A stretch of DNA of 64,000 bases from Parazoarcus communis. GTDB taxonomy: Bacteria > Pseudomonadota > Gammaproteobacteria > Burkholderiales > Rhodocyclaceae. This document shows, one piece after another, positions 17,975-26,291 of the stretch (the stretch's first letter is position 1; each line of letters opens with the position of its first letter). The stretch lies in the NCBI RefSeq assembly GCF_003111665.1, contig NZ_CP022188.1, forward strand, positions 1,550,001-1,614,000, read 5' to 3'. Under the pieces are notes generated by a model. It saw only the letters and a program-made list of their open reading frames with translations, searched no databases and was not told the DNA's origin. Both the position numbers and the translations under genes were made by a program.

Positions 17975-20239
17975 TTAGTAGGGCTTGCCAAGGTAGAAAT
18001 AGAAACTGGAATCACCGGCCGCCGCGCGCCCATACCCAAGATAAACTGCCCCGAGCGGGGTATCTATGGCTGTAAAAATACTGGCAGACTTCAGCAAACC
18101 TGTGGGACTTCCCCTCACAAGCGGATTACCAACCTTTCCTGCTTCAAGTGATACGCCTGCATAGCCCCCTTCAAGCAGTCCGCTATCAAATATTTGCCGA
18201 TAGTACATAAGTCGGCTAAACGCGAGTCTCTCTCCGAGCAACTGGCCCGTCGTATAGCCAGACAAGCTCAGAAACCCACCCAGTTGAAACAGGTCGTACT
18301 GTGGCAACGGGCCCTGACCAACATGTCCCCCGGCCTTAAACGAAAGATTAAAACTATGTGAACCGAATGAACGAACAATAGTGCTATCGGCACTCCATTT
18401 CGTATAGTTGTCGTCAGCGCCTAGCGACCTATGCGATTTAAATATTTCTGCTCTAACTGACCAGCCATCTCGAGGGAACGATGTATTATCAAGCTGATCA
18501 AGCAGCAAGCTCGCCCTGAACGCCGCTTGAGCAATGCTAGATGCACTTGGCGCAAGGCTGGTCGGGCCGGTATCAAGTTTCGGATAGCGGACGCCTTTTA
18601 GCAGACCGATCCGCGCCTCACCATACTCCTTCCACTGCGTCCCCAGATCCAACCCGACCTTGCTGGTACGGTAACTAATGGTCGCGATGCGGTTATCTCC
18701 TTGATAAACGTCGGTCTTACGACTTTCATATCCCACGTAAGGAGCGACAAAAAAGGGACCTTCCGCACTGAGTGGTTGATAGAACTCGCTGAGGAAACCA
18801 TTGGGGGTGCCAGCTTTAAAAACTGTGCGCCACTCGGCTCCAAAGGAATTGATCCAGGTTTTGCGATAGCTGGCCAGCAGGTTGTAATTCGACTCAGAAT
18901 TAAGATCAGACGACAGTCCGAGACCGAAACGTACATAATCTGGCCCCCAAGACTTCTCGATCGCATCGACCATCAGGACCCGCTTATCGGAGTCATCGAT
19001 AAAGCGGTACGCCACGCGCTCATAATCGCCTGTACCATAGAGACGGCGCAAATCAGCGTCGAGCGTTGCCTGGTCCGCTGGTTTGCCTACTTCAGTAATC
19101 AAGGATTGTCGCGCCACTTGCGGGTTGATGTGTTTGAAATCGCTGAAGCGTATATCGTCAATGGGGCGAGTATCGGATGCCATAACCTGCGTCTGGCGGA
19201 CGCGTAATGCAGCATATTCTTCTTGCGGAATGGAAAGTGCTTTCAGCCGCTCGGAAACCATACGCGCCGCAGCTTCTCCTAGTGGAGAGATTTCTGCCAA
19301 GCGATCAAAATCACCTGTTGAAAACCCTTCGAGTTCCGGTGAAATCAGAATATCATCCTGCTTCATCGACGCCAGCGATGCCTGCACATTTTGTTCCGTA
19401 AGAATGCTCAGCATCTGTCCTGCAACACCAAAAATGGAGCTCAATTCCTCACGCTTCAGCAACGGGGTGCCGACATTAACGGCAATTACAATGTCCGCCC
19501 CCATTTCTCGTGCGGTCTGCACAGGTAAGTTGCTGGTCAACATGCCGTCAGCAAGAATCATCCCGTCGAATTCAGCAGGCGCCACCGCACCAGGCACAGC
19601 CATGCTGGCACGCATGACGTTCGCCAACACGCCTTCCTTGAAAATGACCGCTTTACCAGTCACCAGATCCGTGGCCACCGCTCGGAAAGGAATCGGCAAG
19701 TCATCAAACCGGTAGAAGCCCTGCACCTTGGATAGGCGCCGCAATACGGTTTCGATCTGGACACCGCTAACCAAACCCTTGGGAAGCTTGAGGCCGCCCT
19801 CGCCCACACCGAACTCAGGACCGAAAAAGCTCAGGTAGTCATCCTGCTTGCGTCGCATGCTCAGTTCCTGCCGCGGCGGCTTTTCTTTGATCAAAAAACC
19901 GGTAGTCATCCCTGCCACGATCCGGTCCATTTCCGGCGAAGTGAGTCCTGTTGCATAGGCCGCACCGACCAGGGCCCCCATACTGGTGCCGGCAATGCAG
20001 TCAACCGGTACGCGATACTCCTCAAGTACCCTGAGCACGCCAATGTGCGCCGCACCCCGCGCACCGCCACCGGACAGCACCAGGCAGATTTTCGGACGCA
20101 TGGCAGATCCGGTTTCACCACGCGGCTCATCCGCCTTTGCCAGCGGAGTCATTCCCGAGAATAAGGATGCCACGGCAATCCAGAAAGCCACCATCCCACG
20201 CATACACTGACCGTGCATTCCAAGCCCTTTAAGAATCAT
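17975..20239 (-). CDS. Patatin-like phospholipase fused to a surface-exposed beta barrel (PlpD type)
   Basis: Type Vd autotransporters such as PlpD join a patatin lipase to a POTRA domain and a 16-strand Omp85-like barrel. This 754-residue protein has a signal peptide and the patatin oxyanion loop GGGARG near 57-62. The nucleophile elbow is GTSMG (Ser86), and the catalytic Asp is in LADGML (Asp231). A POTRA-like segment spans about 355-430, and a barrel with many aromatic strands ends in FYFYLGKPY. The catalytic Ser-Asp dyad is intact. It starts 4 bp after the stop of the upstream DUF4105 gene, so the two form an operon. ATG 20239 or the downstream ATG 20218 are both possible starts. Confidence 0.9.
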   Translation of the reverse strand: MILKGLGMHGQCMRGMVAFWIAVASLFSGMTPLAKADEPRGETGSAMRPKICLVLSGGGARGAAHIGVLRVLEEYRVPVDCIAGTSMGALVGAAYATGLTSPEMDRIVAGMTTGFLIKEKPPRQELSMRRKQDDYLSFFGPEFGVGEGGLKLPKGLVSGVQIETVLRRLSKVQGFYRFDDLPIPFRAVATDLVTGKAVIFKEGVLANVMRASMAVPGAVAPAEFDGMILADGMLTSNLPVQTAREMGADIVIAVNVGTPLLKREELSSIFGVAGQMLSILTEQNVQASLASMKQDDILISPELEGFSTGDFDRLAEISPLGEAAARMVSERLKALSIPQEEYAALRVRQTQVMASDTRPIDDIRFSDFKHINPQVARQSLITEVGKPADQATLDADLRRLYGTGDYERVAYRFIDDSDKRVLMVDAIEKSWGPDYVRFGLGLSSDLNSESNYNLLASYRKTWINSFGAEWRTVFKAGTPNGFLSEFYQPLSAEGPFFVAPYVGYESRKTDVYQGDNRIATISYRTSKVGLDLGTQWKEYGEARIGLLKGVRYPKLDTGPTSLAPSASSIAQAAFRASLLLDQLDNTSFPRDGWSVRAEIFKSHRSLGADDNYTKWSADSTIVRSFGSHSFNLSFKAGGHVGQGPLPQYDLFQLGGFLSLSGYTTGQLLGERLAFSRLMYYRQIFDSGLLEGGYAGVSLEAGKVGNPLVRGSPTGLLKSASIFTAIDTPLGAVYLGYGRAAAGDSSFYFYLGKPY

Positions 20240-20242
20240 TCC

Positions 20243-21289
20243 TTAGCCACCAAAACGCAGGGCCTCTACGGCTGCACCCGGCATCAATGTCCGGATTCGC
20301 TTCGAGAATTCATGATCCGTTCCTGCGGCTCGTGCCCTGGCATTGATGTGCGCGCGCGTTTGAATCTCCACAAATGGCAAATCGTCCATTTGCAGCCTGC
20401 CCATTTCAAAGAGATATTCTGGAACGTAACCGCTTGCAATAATTTTCCAACTAAATGGAAGCTGCTGCGGATTGACACGAGTATTCATCCATATTGCGGT
20501 CGTGCAGTTCGTCGTAAGCGAATTATAAAACTCCGGTTGCACGCTCAGTGCGTTGATTCTGTTCATGTACTCCAGAAACAGGCGGCGCCGGTTCTCGGGC
20601 GAAGTCTTTGTGCGGTACAAATAAACGTCTTCCGGAGGATCCTGCCGATAATTGGTGCGCACGCCAATCACATCCCGCTCATCCGCCACCACGTAATAGA
20701 GCTCGTACTGGCGGAAGAACCCCTTGAGGTTGGAGTAGGCTTCACCCTTGGTCTTACGCACCTCGATCGAAATCGCCAGGTACTCATCATCGGCAAAGGC
20801 AAAGCTTAAAAACACATGCGCAATCGCTGGCCCCATCCAGTGAGATGTCACCAGATCAACCGCCTCCAGTTTCCGCAGATCGAAACGTTTATTGTAATAA
20901 GATGGCGTGAAGTCCGTTTCGCTGCGGTAGGTGAAGTTGCGGATATTATAGACTGTCACAAAATCGCCTTCGATTTTGGCATGGGGCAACAAGGACGTCT
21001 CATCCTGCCAATCGCGCGTATTGCTAGGCTCCAGCTGCGACCACAAAACCATGAGAAGGGAGAGCAGGACAAAGTAGGGGGCAACCCGCTCCCAGCGCCG
21101 TCGAGTAATTGCAAAGACGGCAAAGATGGCAAACAGAGCCAGGACGGCAATCAGGCCAAAACGTGCAAAGCTATTGGCTGGCCCCGCATAGGCAATAAAC
21201 CCTCCGCCCCATACTGCACTCCCAAGCACCAGCATCCCGAACAGCAGCGTGCTTAACACGCGGAAAAAGCGTAATAGCAATGTCTGCAT
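20243..21289 (-). CDS. DUF4105 membrane/periplasmic protein
   Basis: The 348-residue protein has three N-terminal hydrophobic helices (residues about 10-32, 40-62 and 72-88). A large soluble domain follows, typical of DUF4105 (Lnb N-terminal periplasmic domain), with NIRNFTYRSETDFTPSYYNK, DLVTSHWMGPAIAHVFLSF and the conserved NSLTTNCTTAIW. The Cys in NCTTAIW and the His in TSHW are candidate catalytic residues, because the related Lnb domain is papain-like; whether this one is an enzyme is unknown. It is the first gene of an operon with the PlpD-type phospholipase. A 7-bp tandem repeat sits 50-98 bp upstream of its start. Confidence 0.8.
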   Translation of the reverse strand: MQTLLLRFFRVLSTLLFGMLVLGSAVWGGGFIAYAGPANSFARFGLIAVLALFAIFAVFAITRRRWERVAPYFVLLSLLMVLWSQLEPSNTRDWQDETSLLPHAKIEGDFVTVYNIRNFTYRSETDFTPSYYNKRFDLRKLEAVDLVTSHWMGPAIAHVFLSFAFADDEYLAISIEVRKTKGEAYSNLKGFFRQYELYYVVADERDVIGVRTNYRQDPPEDVYLYRTKTSPENRRRLFLEYMNRINALSVQPEFYNSLTTNCTTAIWMNTRVNPQQLPFSWKIIASGYVPEYLFEMGRLQMDDLPFVEIQTRAHINARARAAGTDHEFSKRIRTLMPGAAVEALRFGG

Positions 21290-21338
21290 TCCTCACTCTA
21301 AAATTAACTTGGCGGTTTCAAGTCTGAAGTGCAACAAT

Positions 21339-21387
21339 CGGCATACGGCATACGGCATACGGCATACGGCGTACGGCATACGGCATT
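21339..21387. repeat. Seven-unit heptanucleotide tandem repeat
   Basis: CGGCATA is repeated seven times without gaps; unit 5 is CGGCGTA and unit 7 is CGGCATT. It lies 50 bp upstream of the start of the DUF4105/PlpD operon (minus strand) and 64 bp before a decayed plus-strand gene. Repeats of this kind can change copy number by slippage and alter promoter spacing. Confidence 0.9.
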
Positions 21388-21451
21388 CAAATACCACATT
21401 CCAGTTTGAGGTAGCATACATCCTGTAAATTTCGATGTGAGGAGTGTGGAC

Positions 21452-22013
21452 ATGAAAATACGTGCGCATGCAGTCCCCGACGGGGTTATCGAGTTCGCGC
21501 AGAATGATACCGCACTGGAAAAGGAAATCATCACCAGCTTGAGTCCTGGCGCCTGTTCGCTAACAAGACGCTGATTCTCGACTCTGAGCGTACCTGTACC
21601 GTATTGCAGTCCGCGGCAATCAGCCGCATCGCTTTTCTCACTGCCCTGCCCATTTCCCTGCTCGAAGCCCCCCACAACGACGACTTACCGAGAACACTGC
21701 CGCCCTGAGCAATTGGGCGACCGACGGCGGTTTTACCCAATTAACGGGAGCAAACCCCGGCGAGAACTATAAAGGCCACGTGCTTTTCGAGATGGCCGGC
21801 AGCCACCGGCTGCTGGTGAATCTTGAGGGCGAACTCGCAAGCCAGCCCGATTTGTTCTCGAAACTTAACCATATCTACGATCTGCCTTTCTATGCCCTAC
21901 CTCATCCCCAAGGCGGCTTAGTCGTTATGAATATGCGTAACATCGTTGCCTTAACCTATCTACCCGGCCTGAAGGAATACCCGAAAGGCTATCTGCCCGC
22001 TGAGCGGTGCTAA
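21452..22013 (+). pseudogene. Frameshifted gene of unknown function
   Basis: A gene of about 187 codons can be followed from ATG 21452 (ribosome site GGAGTGTGGAC). The first frame reads MKIRAHAVPDGVIEFAQND, then shifts near 21540 to SWRLFANKTLILDSERTCTV, then shifts again near 21700 to LSNWATDGGFTQLTGANPGE, ending KEYPKGYLPAERC at 22013. Continuity of sense across two shifts indicates a decayed single gene. The family is not recognised. Confidence 0.55.
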
Positions 22014-22040
22014 CCGTGCCGTCCCACCTGCACCGACTTT

Positions 22041-24614
22041 TTATTTATCGGTTCCCGTTTCCGTACTCGGCATGACCTGCACAACCAGTGGCGCACTGGC
22101 GTCGAGATGCACGTCACGCTGCGGGAACGCAATGACAATGCCGTGCTCGGCAAATCTCGCAGCAATCAACAGGCGCAACTCGCTGAGCACGCTCCGTGTT
22201 GTCGGCATGTTGGCGCTGATCTCTAGCCAGACATAAAGGACAAGCAGTTGGGCGTTGTCGCCAAAATCCTCGAACAAAGCCTCTGGGGCGGGTGTCCGAG
22301 CAACCTGCGGATGATTCACGGCCAACTCCAGCAAAAGTGCGGTGGCTTTCTGGAGCGATGTCCCATAGGCGACACCAACCTTTACCGCAAAGCGCACGCT
22401 GCGACTACTATGTGTCCAGTTGGTGACATTCTGCTCGATGAAGGTGCTGTTCGGCACCAGAGTATCAATGCCGTTGACGTTACGGATAGTGCATGAGCGC
22501 ACATTGATGTCGGTAACTACACCAAGGACGGTTCCAACCTCAACCAGATCGCCGGGCCGGAATGGGCGCTCAATCAGAAGCATCAGGCCGCTAATAAGGT
22601 TTTTCAGCATTGTTTGCATGCCAAAACCAACGCCGATGGCAATAGCACCGCCAAGGAAGGCGAAGGCTGCGAGAGGGATTTTGACAATCGCCAAACTGAC
22701 CAGCAGCAGGATGACAATGCTCAAGGCGAGAATCCATTTGCGGGCAATCCGTGCCTGCGTTGCATCCATTGTCATGCGCCTTACGGCAACACGGAAGTAC
22801 CAGCGTGTCAGCACCGCTATCAGAAAGTAACCAATCACCAGTATCGCCACAGCCACGAATGCCTTGGCAACAGTAATGCTTCGTGTCCCGGTAATCTTGC
22901 GTCCGTCAACCTCAAGCGTATCCTCGATAGAAAAAAGTTCGTAATACCAGACTTTGCGCGCTCCGTTGACGAAACTGGACAGCCCTTGCTGAGCCTTGTC
23001 GCCCAATCCCAACCCCTTTGAAACGGACTCGAATTCCGCTCTCCCGCGTTGCACCAGTTGCCGCAATTCCTCGAGTTCACTATATCCATTCAAGTAAACC
23101 AGCTGGCGATCCGTAAGAATCTCCAACATCTGCTGATGGAACTTTTGCTCCATGTGCTCGATCTGGCCATGACGTACCCGCTCATGTTTGTTGATCGAGT
23201 CCAGTGTCAGCTTGAGTTGTGCCTCGATATGTCGAATGACCGGATCGAGCTTTGTTATCAGGCTAAGACTGCCCTCGTAGATCTTGCGCAAATCGGGATG
23301 TTGACCCTGACTGGCGAGGGCCACGTCATAGCGCATCTCCCAAAAGGCCAACTGGATATCCAGTCCTATCAACTGGTTGCTGATCATCTCCAGTGAGGTT
23401 GCCACATTATTCCTGCGTGCCTCAGCCAATGTCAGTTCGTGGTCAGTCGTTGCGACGTCGGCCTCTGTTGTCGCAACCCTTCTGTCAAGATCAGCGACTT
23501 GACCCTTCATGCGCTTGATCACACTTTCGGTCTTGCTTCGTTCGATGGCGCGCAACGGGTTGATCTTTCGCAACAACCCGGTGTTTTCCTCCTGTTCCTT
23601 CTTGAGCTTCGCCTCTTCTGCAGCCAGATCCTGTCGACCCTTGTAGAGCGAACCACGCAGATCAGCCAATTTTCGAGTCAACGCATTCAACTGTGCGCGC
23701 CGGTCCGCCACCGTCTTGTTCGCCGCTTCTCGCGCCGTGGAATTGGTCTCGAGTTGCTGTAGATAGTCGTCCCGTCGCTCGGCAATACGCTCTCTGATGG
23801 ACCGAATATCCGTTTCAGAAAAGCTGACAGAAGCTTCTGCTGCCTCAATCATCCGGCGACTCAGATCAACCTCCAGTTGATCGCCAGCGCGGCGGGCATC
23901 AACTGCCTGACGCTCGACAACCAACTTAGCCAGATAGGCGGCATTCGCACGCGCCTCAAGCTCAGCCAGTTGATATTGCCAACGCATTCGTTCCTCATCT
24001 CTTTCTTGCCGGCTTTCTTCCATGCGCTCCCGCGCTTGCCGCTCCCGAACCTGGCTCTTGGCGGTAAGCAGCCGAGCATTTTCGATTTGTCCATCGATGA
24101 TTTGCAGTTGTGCTTCCTGACCGCGCAGGGTGAGAAGGTTATTCTGCAGTTCCGCGCGCAAACGATCGACCAGTAAAATCGAATACGGTGGGGGATCAGA
24201 AAATCCCTGCCAGAGTTGTATGCGCGACTCAATCTGCTGCCTCTGCTTTTCCTGTTCGACACGATCGTTCAGCGCATTGATATGCTGCTGATAGGAAAAA
24301 GCCAGATACTTCAGAAAATTGTAGCGATCGGACAATTCCTTGTCTGATGCGCCTTGGGGTGCGCCCCCTTGCCGACCGGGCGATTTGTCGATGCGCGCAA
24401 TGTCAGCCAGTACGCTTTTACGCAATTTGTCTAACTCTTCGACCGTGATGTCCTTCTGCGGCGCTTCTACCTGTCTCTCGGGTGCGGTTGCCGCAGGTGC
24501 ATTCATAAATGGCACAGACATTTGCGCAGCGGCCGGCAAGGCCAGCACTAGCCCAGTCCAGGTAATCAGGAAAACTGACCACAATTTCCGGGAAGGCGAC
24601 AAGAATGAATTCAT
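22041..24614 (-). CDS. Large MscS-type channel with periplasmic coiled coil (MscK-like)
   Basis: The 857-residue protein begins with a signal peptide (WSVFLITWTGLVLALPAAAQ). A long charged coiled coil spans residues about 60-560. Membrane helices (FVAVAILVIGYFLIAVLTRW, ALSIVILLLVSLAIVKIPL) lead to the pore helix AFAFLGGAIAIGVGFGMQTM. The MscS beta and alpha-beta domains follow (RPGDLVEVGTVLGVVTDINV, DTLVPNSTFIEQNVTNWTHS). The architecture matches MscK/YjeP-type channels that release ions or solutes on membrane stretch. The open frame extends to 24836, but that extension (MAWFNNHLLIAPIGYIPPA) is the C-terminus of an IS3 transposase, so the true start is taken as ATG 24614. Confidence 0.9.
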   Translation of the reverse strand: MNSFLSPSRKLWSVFLITWTGLVLALPAAAQMSVPFMNAPAATAPERQVEAPQKDITVEELDKLRKSVLADIARIDKSPGRQGGAPQGASDKELSDRYNFLKYLAFSYQQHINALNDRVEQEKQRQQIESRIQLWQGFSDPPPYSILLVDRLRAELQNNLLTLRGQEAQLQIIDGQIENARLLTAKSQVRERQARERMEESRQERDEERMRWQYQLAELEARANAAYLAKLVVERQAVDARRAGDQLEVDLSRRMIEAAEASVSFSETDIRSIRERIAERRDDYLQQLETNSTAREAANKTVADRRAQLNALTRKLADLRGSLYKGRQDLAAEEAKLKKEQEENTGLLRKINPLRAIERSKTESVIKRMKGQVADLDRRVATTEADVATTDHELTLAEARRNNVATSLEMISNQLIGLDIQLAFWEMRYDVALASQGQHPDLRKIYEGSLSLITKLDPVIRHIEAQLKLTLDSINKHERVRHGQIEHMEQKFHQQMLEILTDRQLVYLNGYSELEELRQLVQRGRAEFESVSKGLGLGDKAQQGLSSFVNGARKVWYYELFSIEDTLEVDGRKITGTRSITVAKAFVAVAILVIGYFLIAVLTRWYFRVAVRRMTMDATQARIARKWILALSIVILLLVSLAIVKIPLAAFAFLGGAIAIGVGFGMQTMLKNLISGLMLLIERPFRPGDLVEVGTVLGVVTDINVRSCTIRNVNGIDTLVPNSTFIEQNVTNWTHSSRSVRFAVKVGVAYGTSLQKATALLLELAVNHPQVARTPAPEALFEDFGDNAQLLVLYVWLEISANMPTTRSVLSELRLLIAARFAEHGIVIAFPQRDVHLDASAPLVVQVMPSTETGTDK

Positions 24615-24683
24615 GGAATTAGCGGTCCTGCAAAAAATATTTTTTCGAAATGAAGACTTAGCATCAAAAGAGCCCAGCTTAAC

Positions 24684-25134
24684 TGAAGCGCCTCGGTTTA
24701 TGTGGAGGCCGGTTGGTTTAAATCGGACCGCAATTGCTATTTGATTGGCGAGTTGCCTGTAGTAGTTTGCGTCAGCTTTCGCAGGCGGGATATAGCCGAT
24801 GGGTGCGATTAGTAGGTGGTTATTGAACCAGGCCACTCATTCCAACGTCGCCATTTCTAATGCTGCCTTGTTTCTCCATGGTGCGCGGCGGTGAATGAGC
24901 TCGGCTTTGCAGAGCCCGTTGATGGTCTCTGCCGAAGCGTTATCGTAGCTTTCGCCCCTTCTACCAACTGACGGCTCCACGCCAGCTGCTGCAAGACGGT
25001 CTGTATAGCGAATAGAGACGTATTGGGACCATCCGCATCGCACGCTCGCGCACCTCTGGGGAAGACTTGTTTAACTTGTTCTTCGCTACATCTTCTCAAG
25101 AGTTGGAGCCTCCATCAAACCTCGGGGTGTTTCA
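24684..25134 (-). mobile_element. IS3-family element reduced to 451 bp by internal deletion
   Basis: The outer ends are still recognisable: TGAAACACCCCGAGG (minus-strand left end, at 25134) and TGAAGCGCCTCGG (at 24684), resembling the TGAACCGCCCCGG ends of one IS3 subgroup. Inside, the N-terminal OrfA trace KSSPEVRERAMRMV is followed directly by the OrfB C-terminal region: SQYVSIRYTDRLAAAGVEPS, then ESYDNASAETINGLCKAELI, a stop, then AWFNNHLLIAPIGYIPPA. Most of both genes is gone. No target duplication was confirmed. Confidence 0.75.
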
Positions 25135-25339
25135 CAATGCCACTTCGCTCTGAAGCATTACAGCCTAGTGAGCGATCATCTGTGGCTCTTTGGGTTTGAC
25201 CGTCTGGATTTTGGTGATAACGATGGGAAAGAGTGGATTATGCCTTTCAGGTTATGAGTTTTGGTATTGATTGCGTTACAGATGGCCGATATACCGCGTG
25301 AGTAATGTTCTTGAAGAGGGTGTGATTGAAACAGAGCAG

Positions 25340-26115
25340 TGACCTGCTCCAGGCTTTTCGGGCCAGCTGAAACTTGAGAGGATGGCTTCCAGAGAAAAGA
25401 GGAAGTCATGCGCAAGAGCCGTTTTACAGAAGAACAGATGGTCAAGATCCTGCGGGAGGCCGACCGCACGCCGGTCGCGGATGTCTCAAACAAGCACGTA
25501 GTGAGCGAGCAGACGATCTATACGTGGCGCAAGCGCTTCGGCGCCATGAGCTCGAACGAGGTCAAGCGACTGCGGCAGCTGGAGGCCGAGAACGCGCGGC
25601 TCAAGAAGATGCTGGCCGAGCGGGATCTGGAGATCGACGTGATGAAGGAGATCACGGCAAAAAAATGGTGGCGAGGCGCTGGCGATCGACGTCGCGGGCA
25701 GCATCCGCTCGGAGCGCGTCTTCGATGTCTTGAGCCGCTTGATCAGCGAACGCGGAGCGCCGAAAGCATTGCGCTCGGACAACGGCCCGGAGTTCGTCTC
25801 GACGCGGTTGCTCCAGTGGGCGACCGATGAGGGATTGCAAATGGCGCTGTCGCAGCCGGGCAAGCCATGGCAAAACGGCACCGACGAGAGCTTCAACGGC
25901 AAGTTCCGCGACGAGTGCCTATCCATGGAATACTTTCGCAACCGCCTTGAGGCACGCGTCGTCATCGAGCAGTGGCGCCGTCGTTACGACGAAGTACGAC
26001 CGCATTCTGCGCTGGGATACCTGACCCCGGCGCAGTACGTTCAGAACCAGTCAGGCAACGACCACGAGGCCATCCGTCTCAAGTAACTCGTGGTCCGAAG
26101 AATCGGGGCAGGTCA
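25340..26115 (+). mobile_element. Second IS3-family element, 776 bp, internally deleted
   Basis: The ends TGACCTGCTCC (25340) and, reversed, TGACCTGCCCC (26115) form imperfect inverted repeats. OrfA is nearly whole from ATG 25408 (MRKSRFTEEQMVKILREADR, RLKKMLAERDLEIDVMKEI) up to the A-rich frameshift site near 25660. The first part of OrfB is deleted; it resumes as ALAIDVAGSIRSERVFDVLS and keeps NGPEFVS, then KPWQNGTDESFNGKFRDECL to the stop at 26086. The flanks show no target duplication. It sits immediately upstream of cas3, so cas3 may use a promoter near the IS end. Nothing is recognised in 25135-25339. Confidence 0.85.
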
Positions 26116-26252
26116 ATGCCCCTCGGCTGGATGCCTCCTATGCCGCGAATCTGCCGACCTGTCCTCCAATTACCGGTCTCTCCGTCAGGTCGTATGGTCA
26201 AGTTTGTTTTCGCAGGACTTTATCGCCTAAGGAAAATGGATATCATGATGGC

Positions 26253-26291
26253 ATGAGTGACAACTTATCGCCGTTTTGGCGTGTTCCGTGA
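26253..26291 (+). CDS. Possible 12-codon leader peptide ahead of cas3
   Basis: ATG 26253 opens MSDNLSPFWRVP, and its TGA (26289-26291) shares a base with the cas3 ATG (TGATG), an arrangement that often couples translation. AAGGAAAA upstream at about 26230 is distant. The peptide could also be a chance frame. Confidence 0.25.
   Translation: MSDNLSPFWRVP

Noticed and set aside
24615-24836. N-terminal extension of the MscK-like channel
   Set aside because: The extension is the C-terminal end of an IS3 OrfB (AWFNNHLLIAPIGYIPPA); a signal peptide begins at ATG 24614.
25176-25493. Minus-strand 105-codon frame between the two IS3 remnants
   Set aside because: No family, overlaps the end of an IS and the intact OrfA start on the other strand.
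25340-26115. Target-site duplication around the second IS3 remnant
   Set aside because: Flanking bases do not match, so one end or the flank has been rearranged.
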